NCBI GenBank assembly: GCA_947166015.1
Contig: CAMVCQ010000011.1
Coordinates: forward strand, 1 to 36,346
Reading direction: 5' to 3'
Source: an uncultured Lachnospiraceae bacterium
GTDB taxonomy: Bacteria; Bacillota; Clostridia; Lachnospirales; Lachnospiraceae
Length of the DNA: 36,346 nt
Made by a program: the position numbers and the translations under genes. Of this stretch, positions 25,525 through 33,690 are shown one piece after another. The notes below the pieces were generated by a model that had not been told where the DNA came from, made no database searches, and saw only the letters and a program-made list of their open reading frames with translations. The first letter of the stretch is position 1. Each line of letters starts with the position of its first letter.

Positions 25525-26553
25525 TCACAAAGCGTCGGCTATTTCATATATCAGCCTTTCGCTTTTTGCCCAACCAAGACAGGCGTCGGTGATCGATTTT
25601 CCGTATATACCCTCGCCTATCTTTTGGTTTCCGTCCTCTATGTAGCTCTCGACCATTACACCTTTTATCATTTTTCCGACATCGGGATTGTGCCTTTTTG
25701 CAAAAAGGACTTCTTTTACGATCCTTGGCTGCTCAAAAGGATTTTTGCCCGAGTTTGCGTGGTTTGCATCAATGATGACCGATGGATGGGTGTAATCACC
25801 GTTTTCGTATTCTTCATAAAGTCTTACGATATCCTCGTAATGATAGTTCGGATGGGTCTGTCCGAGCTTATCGGTATAGCCGCGAAGGATTGCGTGAGTA
25901 TGCTGATTTCCGTCACTGTGAACCTCCCAGCCTCTGTAGATAAATGTATGCTTATGCTGTGCTGCAAGTATGGCATTCATCATGATAGAATAATCCCCTG
26001 AGGTTGGATTTTTCATTCCGACAGGCACATGGATACCGCTTGCTACGAGCCTGTGCTGCTGATCCTCGACACTTCTTGCACCGACTGCGACATAACCCAA
26101 TACGTCTTCGAGGTATTGGTAATTCTCGGGATAGAGCATCTCATCAGCACACGAAAAACCGGTTTCTTCGACCGCTCTCAGGTGAAGGTGGCGGGTGGCT
26201 ATGATGCCTTTGAACATATCAGGTTTTTCCTCGGGATCGGGCTGATGAAGCATACCTTTGTAGCCTTTTCCGGTGGTACGGGGCTTGTTGGTATATATTC
26301 TCGGTACGATCAAAATTTTGTCCTTGACCTTGTCCTGAACCTCGCGCAGACGGAGTGTATAATCGATCACACTGTCTTCGTTGTCGGCGCTGCATGGCCC
26401 GATGATAAGCAGCAGTCTGTCGTCCCTTCCCTCAAAAACGCTTTTGATCTGAGCGCTATGCTCTTCGACTGCTTCCTTTGATTTGCCGGTTAACGGTACC
26501 ATTTCCTTGACCTCAGCCGGAACAGCGAGTTTTCTTTCAAATTCCATACCCAT
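25525..26553 (-). CDS. 3-deoxy-7-phosphoheptulonate (DAHP) synthase, class I
   Basis: 342 residues. Motifs of the AroF/G/H type: LLLIIGPCSADNED, PRIYTNKPRTTGKGYKGMLHQPDPEEKPD, GVAVGARSVEDQQHR-like core (GYVAVGARSVEDQQHRLVASG), PVGMKNPTSGD, and DANHANSGKNPFEQPRI with metal ligands. It condenses PEP with erythrose 4-phosphate as the first step of the shikimate pathway. The N-terminal extension (about 45 residues) is where aromatic amino-acid feedback acts in this class; which one cannot be told. The start at 26553 has AGGGGG 11 nt upstream, a long spacing; a second ATG at 26547 is worse. It is monocistronic and divergent from argH. Confidence 0.94.
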   Translation of the reverse strand: MGMEFERKLAVPAEVKEMVPLTGKSKEAVEEHSAQIKSVFEGRDDRLLLIIGPCSADNEDSVIDYTLRLREVQDKVKDKILIVPRIYTNKPRTTGKGYKGMLHQPDPEEKPDMFKGIIATRHLHLRAVEETGFSCADEMLYPENYQYLEDVLGYVAVGARSVEDQQHRLVASGIHVPVGMKNPTSGDYSIMMNAILAAQHKHTFIYRGWEVHSDGNQHTHAILRGYTDKLGQTHPNYHYEDIVRLYEEYENGDYTHPSVIIDANHANSGKNPFEQPRIVKEVLFAKRHNPDVGKMIKGVMVESYIEDGNQKIGEGIYGKSITDACLGWAKSERLIYEIADAL

Positions 26554-26618
26554 TTTTACGATTTCCCCCTATTGTTTCGTTTGGTAATTATATAAATATT
26601 AAACAAAAAATATATGAG

Positions 26619-26647
26619 ATTATATCGTATTGGCATAAAAAAAGCAA
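26619..26647 (-). promoter_or_regulatory. Sigma-A promoter of the DAHP synthase gene
   Basis: On the minus strand: TTGCTT (26642-26647), a 17-nt spacer and a perfect TATAAT (26619-26624). The leader to the ATG is about 60 nt and contains no obvious T-box or attenuator. Confidence 0.78.
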
Positions 26648-26703
26648 TAGTTTTGTGAACGCTTTTTTTTTCGAATGACGAACAGATCAACAAAAAAGTA
26701 TAA

Positions 26704-26730
26704 AAAAATGTCAAAGTTCGTGACATTTTT
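26704..26730. promoter_or_regulatory. Perfect dyad overlapping the argH -35, possible operator
   Basis: AAAAATGTCA (26704-26713) and TGACATTTTT (26721-26730) are perfect 10-nt complements separated by 7 nt. The right half contains the GTGACA -35 element of the argH promoter. No plus-strand gene reads into it from nearby, so an operator is more likely than a terminator. Confidence 0.5.
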
Positions 26731-26748
26731 CAAAAAATATGATAAAAT
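26720..26748 (+). promoter_or_regulatory. Sigma-A promoter of argH
   Basis: GTGACA at 26720-26725, a 17-nt spacer and TAAAAT at 26743-26748. The leader to the argH ATG is about 200 nt and includes RNA element copy 2. Nothing else of note is seen at 26755-26823 apart from a small CGGT / ACCG hairpin. Confidence 0.65.
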
Positions 26749-26823
26749 GCTTTGAGTGTGATGAAAGATCGGTTAAATACCGGTTGTGAAAACTATATGA
26801 AAAAATATAACAGAGGCGGTATA

Positions 26824-26960
26824 GTGTGAAAAATCGCATTGATATGCCGATTTTTCACACGGTTATTTGCGACGAGCACAAATAACCTTTGATCCGACAT
26901 GCGTGCTTCAAGCACGCATGCGGTGACTCGCACAAGTGCTCGTCATGGAGGATTAATATG
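26824..26960 (+). promoter_or_regulatory. Structured RNA leader element, copy 2 (argH)
   Basis: P1: 26824-26839 with 26844-26860, TGAT tetraloop and one bulged C. P2: GGTTATTTG (26861-26869) with CAAATAACC (26879-26887). P3: CCG, bulged A, CATGCGTGC, loop TTCAA, GCACGCATG, CGG (26894-26923). The P2 loop with one closing base, GACGAGCAC (26871-26879), is a perfect complement of GTGCTCGTC (26936-26944), giving a pseudoknot. The same 3' strand can pair locally with 26925-26933 (P4: GAC, TC/TC internal loop, GCA). GGAGG at 26947-26951, ATTAAT, then the argH ATG at 26958. Confidence 0.88.
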
Positions 26961-28334
26961 AAATTATGGGGCGGAAGATTCACAAAAGAAACAGATGAGC
27001 TTGTCAACAGATTCAATGCATCGATAACGTTTGACAAAAGATTTTTCAAACAGGATATACTCGGAAGTATCGCACATGTGACGATGCTGGAAAAACAGGG
27101 GATACTTACCTGCGATGAAAAGGATGCTATCGTAACAGGGTTAAAAGGGATCCTTGACGATATCGAAAACGGAAGCCTTGTGATAGATGAGACAGCCGAG
27201 GATATACACAGCTTTGTTGAGGGAACGCTTATCGAGAGGATAGGAGAGCCCGGCAAAAAGCTTCATACCGGACGCAGCCGCAATGACCAGGTTGCGCTTG
27301 ATATGCGACTTTATATCAGGGATGAGATCATAGAGGTAAACGACCTGGTGAAAGATCTGATGAAGGTCATCCACCGCATAATGAAAGAGAATATCACTAC
27401 ATATATGCCCGGGTTTACACATCTTCAAAAAGCTCAGCCGGTGACTTTTGCACATCATATGGGAGCTTACTTTGAGATGTTTCGTCGAGACAGAGGAAGG
27501 CTTCGCGACATCTATGACAGGATGAATTATTGTCCCTTGGGCGCGGGCGCTTTGGCGGGAACAACATATCCGCTCGACAGAAACGACACAGCGACGCTTC
27601 TTAAATTCGACGGACCGACATTCAACAGCATGGATTCCGTGTCCGATAGAGACTACCTGATAGAGCTTCTCTCCGCGTTTTCGACGATAATGATGCATAT
27701 GAGCAGGCTCTGCGAGGAAGTGATCATGTGGAACAGCGATGAGTATCATTTTGTCGAGATGGACGACACTTATTCTACGGGGTCATCTATCATGCCTCAG
27801 AAAAAGAATCCCGACATCGCTGAGCTTATCCGCGGAAAAACAGGCCGTGTTTATGGAGCGCTTACAGCTATCCTTACCACTATGAAGGGGATTCCACTGG
27901 CTTACAACAAGGATATGCAGGAGGACAAGGAGCTTACATTTGATGCCGTAGATACGGTCAAAGGATGCCTGGCATTGTGTGAGGGTATGCTTGATACAAT
28001 GAAGATAAATCCCGAAAAAATGGAAGCAAGTGCGAAGCAGGGATTTACAAATGCGACGGACGCGGCTGACTATCTGGTAAACCATGGCGTGGCATTTCGC
28101 GATGCGCATGGTATCATAGGACAGCTTGTACTCACCTGCATTGAAAAAGGCATATCACTTGATGAGTTGCCTCTTGAGGAGTACAAAAAAATATCCCCTG
28201 TATTTGAAGAGGATATCTATGATGCCATTTCTATGGAGACTTGTGTAGAACGCCGAAATACAATAGGCGCGCCGGGACCTACAGCGATGAAAGCAGTGAT
28301 CGCAATGAACGAAGAGTATCTCGAAGAAACATAA
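26958..28334 (+). CDS. argH: Argininosuccinate lyase
   Basis: 458 residues, family length. The start at 26958 gives MKLWGGRFTKETDELVNRFNAS, the canonical N-terminus, and follows GGAGG by 6 nt. An in-frame extension of 23 codons upstream is the RNA element read as protein and should not be annotated. Motifs: EDIHSFVEGTLIERIG, HTGRSRNDQVALDMRLY, PGFTHLQKAQPVTFAHH, and the fumarase/lyase signature GSSIMPQKKNPDIAELIRGK with the catalytic Ser. It splits argininosuccinate to arginine and fumarate. argG is not adjacent. The gene has its own promoter and dyad upstream, and translation is probably influenced by the leader RNA. Confidence 0.97.
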   Translation: MKLWGGRFTKETDELVNRFNASITFDKRFFKQDILGSIAHVTMLEKQGILTCDEKDAIVTGLKGILDDIENGSLVIDETAEDIHSFVEGTLIERIGEPGKKLHTGRSRNDQVALDMRLYIRDEIIEVNDLVKDLMKVIHRIMKENITTYMPGFTHLQKAQPVTFAHHMGAYFEMFRRDRGRLRDIYDRMNYCPLGAGALAGTTYPLDRNDTATLLKFDGPTFNSMDSVSDRDYLIELLSAFSTIMMHMSRLCEEVIMWNSDEYHFVEMDDTYSTGSSIMPQKKNPDIAELIRGKTGRVYGALTAILTTMKGIPLAYNKDMQEDKELTFDAVDTVKGCLALCEGMLDTMKINPEKMEASAKQGFTNATDAADYLVNHGVAFRDAHGIIGQLVLTCIEKGISLDELPLEEYKKISPVFEEDIYDAISMETCVERRNTIGAPGPTAMKAVIAMNEEYLEET

Positions 28335-28341
28335 AAATCAC

Positions 28342-28370
28342 TTGATTTATTCTACCAAAAATAGTATGAT
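28342..28370 (+). promoter_or_regulatory. Sigma-A promoter of the lytic transglycosylase gene
   Basis: TTGATT at 28342-28347, a 17-nt spacer and TATGAT at 28365-28370. A small AT-rich hairpin with a T run (about 28366-28394) lies just downstream and may weakly terminate argH read-through. Confidence 0.6.
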
Positions 28371-28430
28371 ATATACATAGAATGTATCATTTTTGTTTGA
28401 CAATACATTTATTAAGGAGCGATACACAAT

Positions 28431-29294
28431 ATGTCAGCTATGGTTGTGACTGATGTGACATCAGCGGTCAATCATGACGGGACTTATCCCACCATCGGTC
28501 GAAAGGACGAGGAAACCGGTACGACGATCACCCCGTTCAAGACTGTTTTGAAAAACACCGCTGAAAAAAATATTGAAAACGATAATTCTTCAAAAGTTAA
28601 AAAAACGGCTTCAGACAAGGTCAAAAAGAGTTCAGATTTTGAGATTCCCGACACCATAACAAAGCTTGATGATATTTTTAAGCTTGCATCAAAGAAATAC
28701 GATATCTCATACGATTTTTTGGTTGCTGTGGCAAAGGCCGAATCTGATTTTGACTATGATTGCGTTTCGTCTGCAGGTGCCAGAGGTATCATGCAGCTGA
28801 TGCCTGACGAGATCAAGGATATGAAGGTTTCAGATCCTTTCAATCCTTATGAAAACATAATGGCGTCCGCAAGACTTCTGAAGGCCCATCTGAAGAAGTT
28901 TAAAGGTGACTACACTCTTGCGGCTGCGGCTTACAATGCAGGCAGCGGTGCGGTCCGAAAATACGGTGGTGTGCCACCGTACAGCGAGACACAGAATTAT
29001 GTCAAAAAGATCAAGAAATTCATGAAAGAGGGCGTCAAAGTCCCCGATAAGGATGTAAAACCGACAAAGGTTTCCGAAAAAGACAAGACGAAATCAACCT
29101 CGTCAACCGAAAAAGTAAATGACGATACCAAGTCTGATTCAACTACAGCTCCTGCATTTGATGAGGGTGTTCAGGCTTCTGACAAAGATATGGACGAAGT
29201 GAGGATCACTGTCGGCAGCGGGGCTGACGCAGTAACGATGACCTATGGTGCATACCAAAAATACAAAGAACTTGGAACATTGGGGGTTGGTTGA
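28431..29294 (+). CDS. Lytic transglycosylase (SLT domain) without signal peptide
   Basis: 287 residues; AAGGAG is 11 nt before the ATG. Residues 1 to about 75 are low-complexity and charged with no hydrophobic signal sequence. Residues about 80-190 are an SLT/goose-lysozyme-like domain: FKLASKKYDISYDFLVAVAKAESDF with catalytic Glu104, SSAGARGIMQLMPDE, and TLAAAAYNAGSGAVRKYGGVPPYSETQNYVKKI. These enzymes cut peptidoglycan and form anhydro-muropeptides. The C-terminal third is Lys/Ser/Thr/Asp-rich and ends GAYQKYKELGTLGVG. The lack of a signal peptide suggests non-Sec export, for example through a flagellar-type apparatus, or an unrecognised route; this is inference. Confidence 0.88.
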   Translation: MSAMVVTDVTSAVNHDGTYPTIGRKDEETGTTITPFKTVLKNTAEKNIENDNSSKVKKTASDKVKKSSDFEIPDTITKLDDIFKLASKKYDISYDFLVAVAKAESDFDYDCVSSAGARGIMQLMPDEIKDMKVSDPFNPYENIMASARLLKAHLKKFKGDYTLAAAAYNAGSGAVRKYGGVPPYSETQNYVKKIKKFMKEGVKVPDKDVKPTKVSEKDKTKSTSSTEKVNDDTKSDSTTAPAFDEGVQASDKDMDEVRITVGSGADAVTMTYGAYQKYKELGTLGVG

Positions 29295-29313
29295 ATAATC
29301 AAAAAAGTGGGTA

Positions 29314-29796
29314 ATGCCTATGGATAGATCATACAAAGACGATAATGAACTGGATGAACTGCTCATCAAAGGCACGCGGTATTCTATTTGCCCGGAGTGC
29401 GGAGGACACCTCACGTACAGAGGCGGTGGCAGGTATATTTGCGAAAAGTGCGAGTTTGTCGTGCTTGATGATTTTGGCAAAGTCAAAAAATACCTCGAGG
29501 ATAACGGCCCGTCCAACATTATTCAGATATCCCATGCTACGGGACTCAGCAGATTTGCTGTCACAAAACTTCTGAAAGAGGGAAGACTTGAGGTTTCCAG
29601 AACCTCTGAGGTCATGCCTTGTTGTGAGCGTTGTGGTGTGGCTATCCGATTCGGTACATTGTGTAACAAGTGTGAGGAAGAGGTCAGACAGGAAAGAGCG
29701 GCCCAAAAAGGCGTTGGAGTATACAATGCTCTTGCGGCTGAGCGCTCCGATGATGACAAGATGAGGTTTATTTTGAAAAATAAGAACAAAAAATAA
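29314..29796 (+). CDS. Zinc-ribbon / helix-turn-helix protein, possibly related to flagellar YvyF
   Basis: 160 residues. An N-terminal zinc ribbon has CPECGG (from about residue 26) and CEKC (about 43-46). A helix-turn-helix follows at about residues 55-95 (VKKYLEDNGPSNIIQISHATGLSRFAVTKLLKEGRLEVS). A second Cys pair set is CCERC and CNKC (about 102-120), then a basic tail. The HTH plus GRLEVS segment resembles TIGR03826/YvyF proteins encoded in flagellar operons, but the N-terminal ribbon is different, so the assignment is tentative. The Shine-Dalgarno is weak. It starts 19 bases after the lytic transglycosylase and is likely cotranscribed. Its stop is 3 bases from the stop of the convergent DUF4364 gene with no terminator between. 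Confidence 0.75.
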   Translation: MPMDRSYKDDNELDELLIKGTRYSICPECGGHLTYRGGGRYICEKCEFVVLDDFGKVKKYLEDNGPSNIIQISHATGLSRFAVTKLLKEGRLEVSRTSEVMPCCERCGVAIRFGTLCNKCEEEVRQERAAQKGVGVYNALAAERSDDDKMRFILKNKNKK

Positions 29797-29799
29797 TGC

Positions 29800-30318
29800 T
29801 TAAGTCTCGCCGAGCAGCCTTCTGAGAGCCTCTCCATAAAGGGGTTCACTCTGAGATTTCCAGGCATCACAGACTTTTATTGCATCATTTTCACTATATA
29901 CACTTATCGATATGGAAAAAATAATTGTTTCCCTGTCACGAATAGAGCAGGTAACAGTGTAGTTTCCGTTGGTATCAAGCTTGTAATCACTGATCAATAC
30001 TGATTCATCAAGAGTTTCTATGTGATTGTCTTTCAGGTATTCATCGATTTCCCTTCGTATATCCGGAGAAAGCTGGTCGATAAAAAGTCCTATGGCTTTT
30101 TCGCCTGAATCACTCAGGGATACATAGGTGCGATGATATGTGTCAAGCTCTGTGACAAACTCTGACATCACAAGCTCGCCCAGCGCTGACTGGGCGTTGA
30201 TATAATCCGTATATCCAAGGTTTACGATCACATCGATAACTATACTCTGCGCAAGGGAGACCCTGGATCTGTGCAGGATATAGAGTATGATCTGCTTGTA
30301 CAGATTGATCGGTGGCAT
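29800..30318 (-). CDS. DUF4364 family protein
   Basis: 172 residues from the ATG at 30318, supported by GAGGAG 5 nt upstream; an 18-residue longer start (30372) is less likely. The order of features fits DUF4364: a winged-helix-like N-terminal half (LYKQIILYILHRSRVSLAQSIVIDVIVNLGYTDYINAQSALGELVMSEFVTEL), a YVSLSDSGEKAIGLFIDQLSPDIRREIDEYL segment, then a beta-rich C-terminal half (NYTVTCSIRDRETIIFSISISV). The family is common in Clostridia and is predicted to be a DNA-binding regulator, without known targets. It is divergent from the malic enzyme gene and convergent with the zinc-ribbon gene. Confidence 0.88.
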   Translation of the reverse strand: MPPINLYKQIILYILHRSRVSLAQSIVIDVIVNLGYTDYINAQSALGELVMSEFVTELDTYHRTYVSLSDSGEKAIGLFIDQLSPDIRREIDEYLKDNHIETLDESVLISDYKLDTNGNYTVTCSIRDRETIIFSISISVYSENDAIKVCDAWKSQSEPLYGEALRRLLGET

Positions 30319-30496
30319 AGAGCTCCTCTTTTCCGAGCGTAACGCTTTTTTGAAAAAATGATCATTACGCATTGTCGGTATTATTTTGATCAGTTAAAAT
30401 ACTGTCGGGGGATTTTTATAACCGTTACTATACTATTGTAATCAAATTTGAAAAAATATCAAGAAAAAAATATTATTTATAAACCGGAGGTTAAAA

Positions 30497-31645
30497 ATGG
30501 ATAACGCAAACAAAGCACTACAGCTGCACGAGGAATGGAAAGGAAAAATCGATACCGCTTCAAAATGTGAGGTGAAAAGCAGTGAGGATCTGGCGCTGGC
30601 ATACACGCCGGGCGTGGCTGAGCCCTGCAAGGTGATCGCCAAGGACAAGGAGGCTGCTTATACATACACGATCAAGCAGAACACGGTCGCGGTCGTATCA
30701 GACGGAAGCGCGGTTTTGGGTCTTGGAAATATAGGACCTGAGGCGGCAATGCCGGTAATGGAAGGAAAGGCTGTTTTGTTCAAGACATTTGGCGGAGTAA
30801 ATGCTTTTCCAATCTGCCTTGATACTCAGGATACACAGGAGATCATTGAAACAGTAGTCCGTATAGCGCCGGGATTTGGTGGGATAAACCTTGAGGATAT
30901 CTCGGCACCGAGATGCTTCGAGATAGAGACTGAGCTCAAAAAAAGGCTCAATATCCCCGTTTTTCACGATGATCAGCACGGAACCGCAATAGTTGTTCTT
31001 TCGGGAATAATCAACGCGCTCAGGCTTACGGGCAAGAAAAAAGAGGATTGCCGTATAGTTGTAAACGGCTCAGGAGCCGCAGGTATAGCGATCAGTAAGC
31101 TCCTTTTGAAATTCGGATTCAAGCACCTGATCCTCTGCGACAGCGCGGGAATAGTTTCAAGTAAATCAGCAAGATTAAATGATGTAAAAAGAGAAATGCT
31201 CAAGATAACAAATCTTGATGACATTTCAGGAACTCTGGCAGATGCGATGGTCGGAAGTGACATTTTTATCGGTGTTTCGGCTCCCGGCGTTGTGACGGAG
31301 GAAATGGTTCGCTCGATGAACGACGATCCGATCATTTTTGCAATGGCAAATCCGGTTCCGGAGATCATGCCGGATTTGGCAAAGGCAGCGGGAGCGAGGA
31401 TTGTCGGTACGGGAAGGTCTGATTTCCCGAATCAGGTAAACAATGTCCTCGCTTTTCCGGGATTGTTCAAAGGGGCCCTCGAGGGAAGGGCGCCGCAGAT
31501 AACTGAGGAGATGAAGCTTGCTTCGGCAAAAGCCATAGCATCTCTGATATCAGATGAGGAGCTTGATGAGGATCATATCATACCTGAGGCATTTGATCCG
31601 AGGGTGGCAGATGTAGTCAGTGAAGCAGTGAAACAAAACATATAA
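30497..31645 (+). CDS. NAD(P)-dependent malic enzyme
   Basis: 382 residues, typical of the short bacterial malic enzymes without a phosphotransacetylase domain. CCGGAGG precedes the ATG. Motifs: [72 protein letters not shown] (metal and substrate site), the Rossmann [14 protein letters not shown], and [10 protein letters not shown]. It decarboxylates malate to pyruvate, producing reduced nicotinamide. The cofactor preference was not determined. It is followed 35 bases later by rho with no terminator, so read-through is likely. Confidence 0.95.
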   Translation: MDNANKALQLHEEWKGKIDTASKCEVKSSEDLALAYTPGVAEPCKVIAKDKEAAYTYTIKQNTVAVVSDGSAVLGLGNIGPEAAMPVMEGKAVLFKTFGGVNAFPICLDTQDTQEIIETVVRIAPGFGGINLEDISAPRCFEIETELKKRLNIPVFHDDQHGTAIVVLSGIINALRLTGKKKEDCRIVVNGSGAAGIAISKLLLKFGFKHLILCDSAGIVSSKSARLNDVKREMLKITNLDDISGTLADAMVGSDIFIGVSAPGVVTEEMVRSMNDDPIIFAMANPVPEIMPDLAKAAGARIVGTGRSDFPNQVNNVLAFPGLFKGALEGRAPQITEEMKLASAKAIASLISDEELDEDHIIPEAFDPRVADVVSEAVKQNI

Positions 31646-31680
31646 TTTAGGGATATTTTTAAATGGAGTGGAGGCATGAT

Positions 31681-33252
31681 ATGGAATTTGAAAAAATGAC
31701 ACTGCAGCAGCTTAGGGGAATTGCAAAAGAAAAAGGCATTGAAAAGGTGACAACGCTCAGAAAGGCCGAGCTTATAGCTGAGCTTACAAAGGTTACCGGC
31801 GAGAAGGCGAAGGCAGAGGAGCCAAAACGCGAGGCAAAGGTTGAAAGACCGAGACAGCAGGCTTCGAGCGAATCGCAAAAACATGCAAAGCCCGAGCAGA
31901 CCAGAAATGATCATTCCAGAAACGAGCAGAGCAGGAATGATCAGAATAGACAAAGACAGGATGGAGCAGGCAGGGAAAACAAGGAAAACAGAAGACCTCA
32001 GGAGCAACAATACGAGTACCACCGCGGGATACAAAAAGCGAGATACCACGACGGGTCAGATGGACTTATTTCCATCATGAAAGAGAGACAGATAGCTGAT
32101 GTGCCTCCTACGGAGTTAAAAGATCTCGACAGTGGCGTAACGAAAAACGGTATCCTTGAGGTTATGCCGGAAGGATACGGGTTTATCAGATGTGATAACT
32201 ATCTGCCGGGTGAGGACGATGTCTATGTGGCGCCGCAGTTTATCAGAAGATTTGGGTTGAGGACAGGCGATATCATCGAGGGAAATCTGCGCTTGCGTAC
32301 CCAAAATGAAAAATTCTCCGCTCTTTTGTATATGAAAAAGGTTAATGGCAGAAGGCCGGGATATCTGTATGAAAGAGAAAAATTCGAGAACCTCACACCT
32401 ATTTTCCCGAACAGCAGGATTCACCTGGAAACGGCAAATTCAACAGTATCGATGAGGATGCTCGATCTGATCGCACCCATAGGAAAAGGGCAGAGGGGAA
32501 TGATCGTATCCCAGCCAAAAACCGGAAAGACAACCCTTTTGAAGCAGGTTGCAAAGGCGGTGACAAAGAATTATCCTCAGATGAAGCTTATCATCCTTTT
32601 GATCGATGAGCGTCCGGAGGAGGTAACAGATATAAAAGAATCCATCGAAGGCGCACAGGTTGAGGTTATATACTCAACATTTGATGAGCTTCCGGAGAAT
32701 CATAAACGAGTTTCGGAAATGGTCATAGAGAGGGCAAAAAGGCTTGTTGAGAGCGGTGAGGATGTAATGATCCTACTTGACAGTATCACGAGGCTTGCAA
32801 GGGCGTATAACCTCACGGTAACGCCGAGTGGAAGGACACTTTCAGGAGGTCTTGATCCGGCGGCACTGCATATGCCGAAAAGATTTTTCGGAGCAGCCAG
32901 AAATATGAGAGAGGGCGGAAGTCTCACGATCCTTGCAACTGCGCTTGTTGATACGGGAAGTCGTATGGATGATGTAGTTTTCGAGGAGTTCAAAGGAACC
33001 GGCAACATGGAGCTTGTGCTTGACAGGTCGCTGTCCGAAAAAAGGATATTCCCTGCCATAGATATTTCCAAATCCAGTACCAGACGAGAGGATCTGCTGT
33101 TAAACGACGATGAGCAGGAATGCGTCATCAAGATAAGGAAGGCTCTCGGAGGAATGAAGTCCGATCAGGCGATGGAGGAGGTTCTCCAGATGTTTAAAAG
33201 GACAAGGGATAACCGTGAATTCATCGAAACAGTGAGAAAAATGAGACTGTAA
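31681..33252 (+). CDS. rho: Transcription termination factor Rho with disordered N-terminal insert
   Basis: 523 residues from the ATG at 31681 (GGAGG 6 nt upstream); a start at 31663 would add six residues. Residues about 5-38 are the Rho N-terminal helix bundle ([28 protein letters not shown]). Residues about 40-115 are a hydrophilic insert rich in Arg, Asn, Gln, Glu and Ser, with the imperfect repeat [15 protein letters not shown], predicted to be disordered. Then come the cold-shock RNA-binding domain ([26 protein letters not shown]), Walker [11 protein letters not shown] near 277-286, the Q-loop region [16 protein letters not shown], and the R-loop/secondary site [22 protein letters not shown]. 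All ATPase motifs are intact. It is an RNA-dependent helicase ending transcription. Confidence 0.97.
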   Translation: MEFEKMTLQQLRGIAKEKGIEKVTTLRKAELIAELTKVTGEKAKAEEPKREAKVERPRQQASSESQKHAKPEQTRNDHSRNEQSRNDQNRQRQDGAGRENKENRRPQEQQYEYHRGIQKARYHDGSDGLISIMKERQIADVPPTELKDLDSGVTKNGILEVMPEGYGFIRCDNYLPGEDDVYVAPQFIRRFGLRTGDIIEGNLRLRTQNEKFSALLYMKKVNGRRPGYLYEREKFENLTPIFPNSRIHLETANSTVSMRMLDLIAPIGKGQRGMIVSQPKTGKTTLLKQVAKAVTKNYPQMKLIILLIDERPEEVTDIKESIEGAQVEVIYSTFDELPENHKRVSEMVIERAKRLVESGEDVMILLDSITRLARAYNLTVTPSGRTLSGGLDPAALHMPKRFFGAARNMREGGSLTILATALVDTGSRMDDVVFEEFKGTGNMELVLDRSLSEKRIFPAIDISKSSTRREDLLLNDDEQECVIKIRKALGGMKSDQAMEEVLQMFKRTRDNREFIETVRKMRL

Positions 33253-33285
33253 AAAAGTTTTTTGCACATTTTTTGAAAAAATTGC

Positions 33286-33314
33286 TTGCATTGTATACGA
33301 TTATGTGCTACAAT
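33286..33314 (+). promoter_or_regulatory. Sigma-A promoter of rpmE
   Basis: TTGCAT at 33286-33291, a 17-nt spacer and TACAAT at 33309-33314, about 55 nt before the rpmE ATG. Confidence 0.72.
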
Positions 33315-33374
33315 AAGCAGGCGTTTTTGGAAAAAATAGGCTTTTATGCATATATTCGTGACAGGAGGTGTATC

Positions 33375-33575
33375 ATGAGAGAAGGAATTCATCCTGAATA
33401 CTATCAGGCCAAGGTTGTTTGCAACTGTGGCAATGAATTCGTGACGGGCTCGACAAAAGAGGATATCCACGTCGAGGTTTGTTCAAAGTGCCATCCTTTC
33501 TACACAGGACAGCAGAAAACAGCTGCTGCTCGTGGCGCTATAGAGAAGTTCAACCGTCGTTATGGATTGAAATAG
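33375..33575 (+). CDS. rpmE: 50S ribosomal protein L31, zinc-binding form
   Basis: 66 residues from the ATG at 33375, with AGGAGG 6 nt upstream. The sequence [28 protein letters not shown] is typical L31, with zinc ligands CNC near the N-terminus and CSKC in [15 protein letters not shown], so this is the C+ form rather than the zinc-independent RpmE2. It ends KFNRRYGLK. It forms part of bridge B1b of the ribosome. A 34-codon upstream in-frame extension would cross the promoter and is rejected. Confidence 0.97.
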   Translation: MREGIHPEYYQAKVVCNCGNEFVTGSTKEDIHVEVCSKCHPFYTGQQKTAAARGAIEKFNRRYGLK

Positions 33576-33593
33576 CACAAATAAGACTTTTCG

Positions 33594-33636
33594 AAAGAGA
33601 CCATGGCTTGCATTTCGTATGCGGTCAGGTCTTTTT
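33594..33636 (+). terminator. Probable terminator after rpmE
   Basis: AAAGAGACC (33594-33602) pairs with GGTCTTTTT (33628-33636) with one G.U pair. An inner GCAT/ATGC stem at 33610-33622 extends the hairpin imperfectly. Five T end the right arm. Confidence 0.55.
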
Positions 33637-33659
33637 CTGCGTTAAAGGAGCAAATGTGA

Positions 33660-33688
33660 GGAGCGTCGCTTACGCTCCGGATTGGAGG
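33660..33688 (+). repeat. Partial 3' remnant of the RNA element, before copy 3
   Basis: The hairpin GGAGCGT / ACGCTCC (33660-33666 and 33672-33678) followed by GG, ATT and GGAGG (33684-33688) closely matches the 3' end of copy 1 (CGTCGCTACGCTCCGGA then TGGAG). The P1-P3 parts are missing. It abuts full copy 3 and looks like a truncated or tandem remnant. Confidence 0.5.
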
Positions 33689-33690
33689 AA

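Noticed and set aside
26889..26957. N-terminal extension of ArgH (and likewise 33756-33824 for YqhQ)
   Set aside because: It is the structured RNA element read as codons; the SD and family N-termini place the starts at 26958 and 33825.
28397..28402. TTGACA as the promoter of the lytic transglycosylase
   Set aside because: The -10 position would be CGATAC and would overlap the Shine-Dalgarno; the TTGATT/TATGAT pair upstream fits better.
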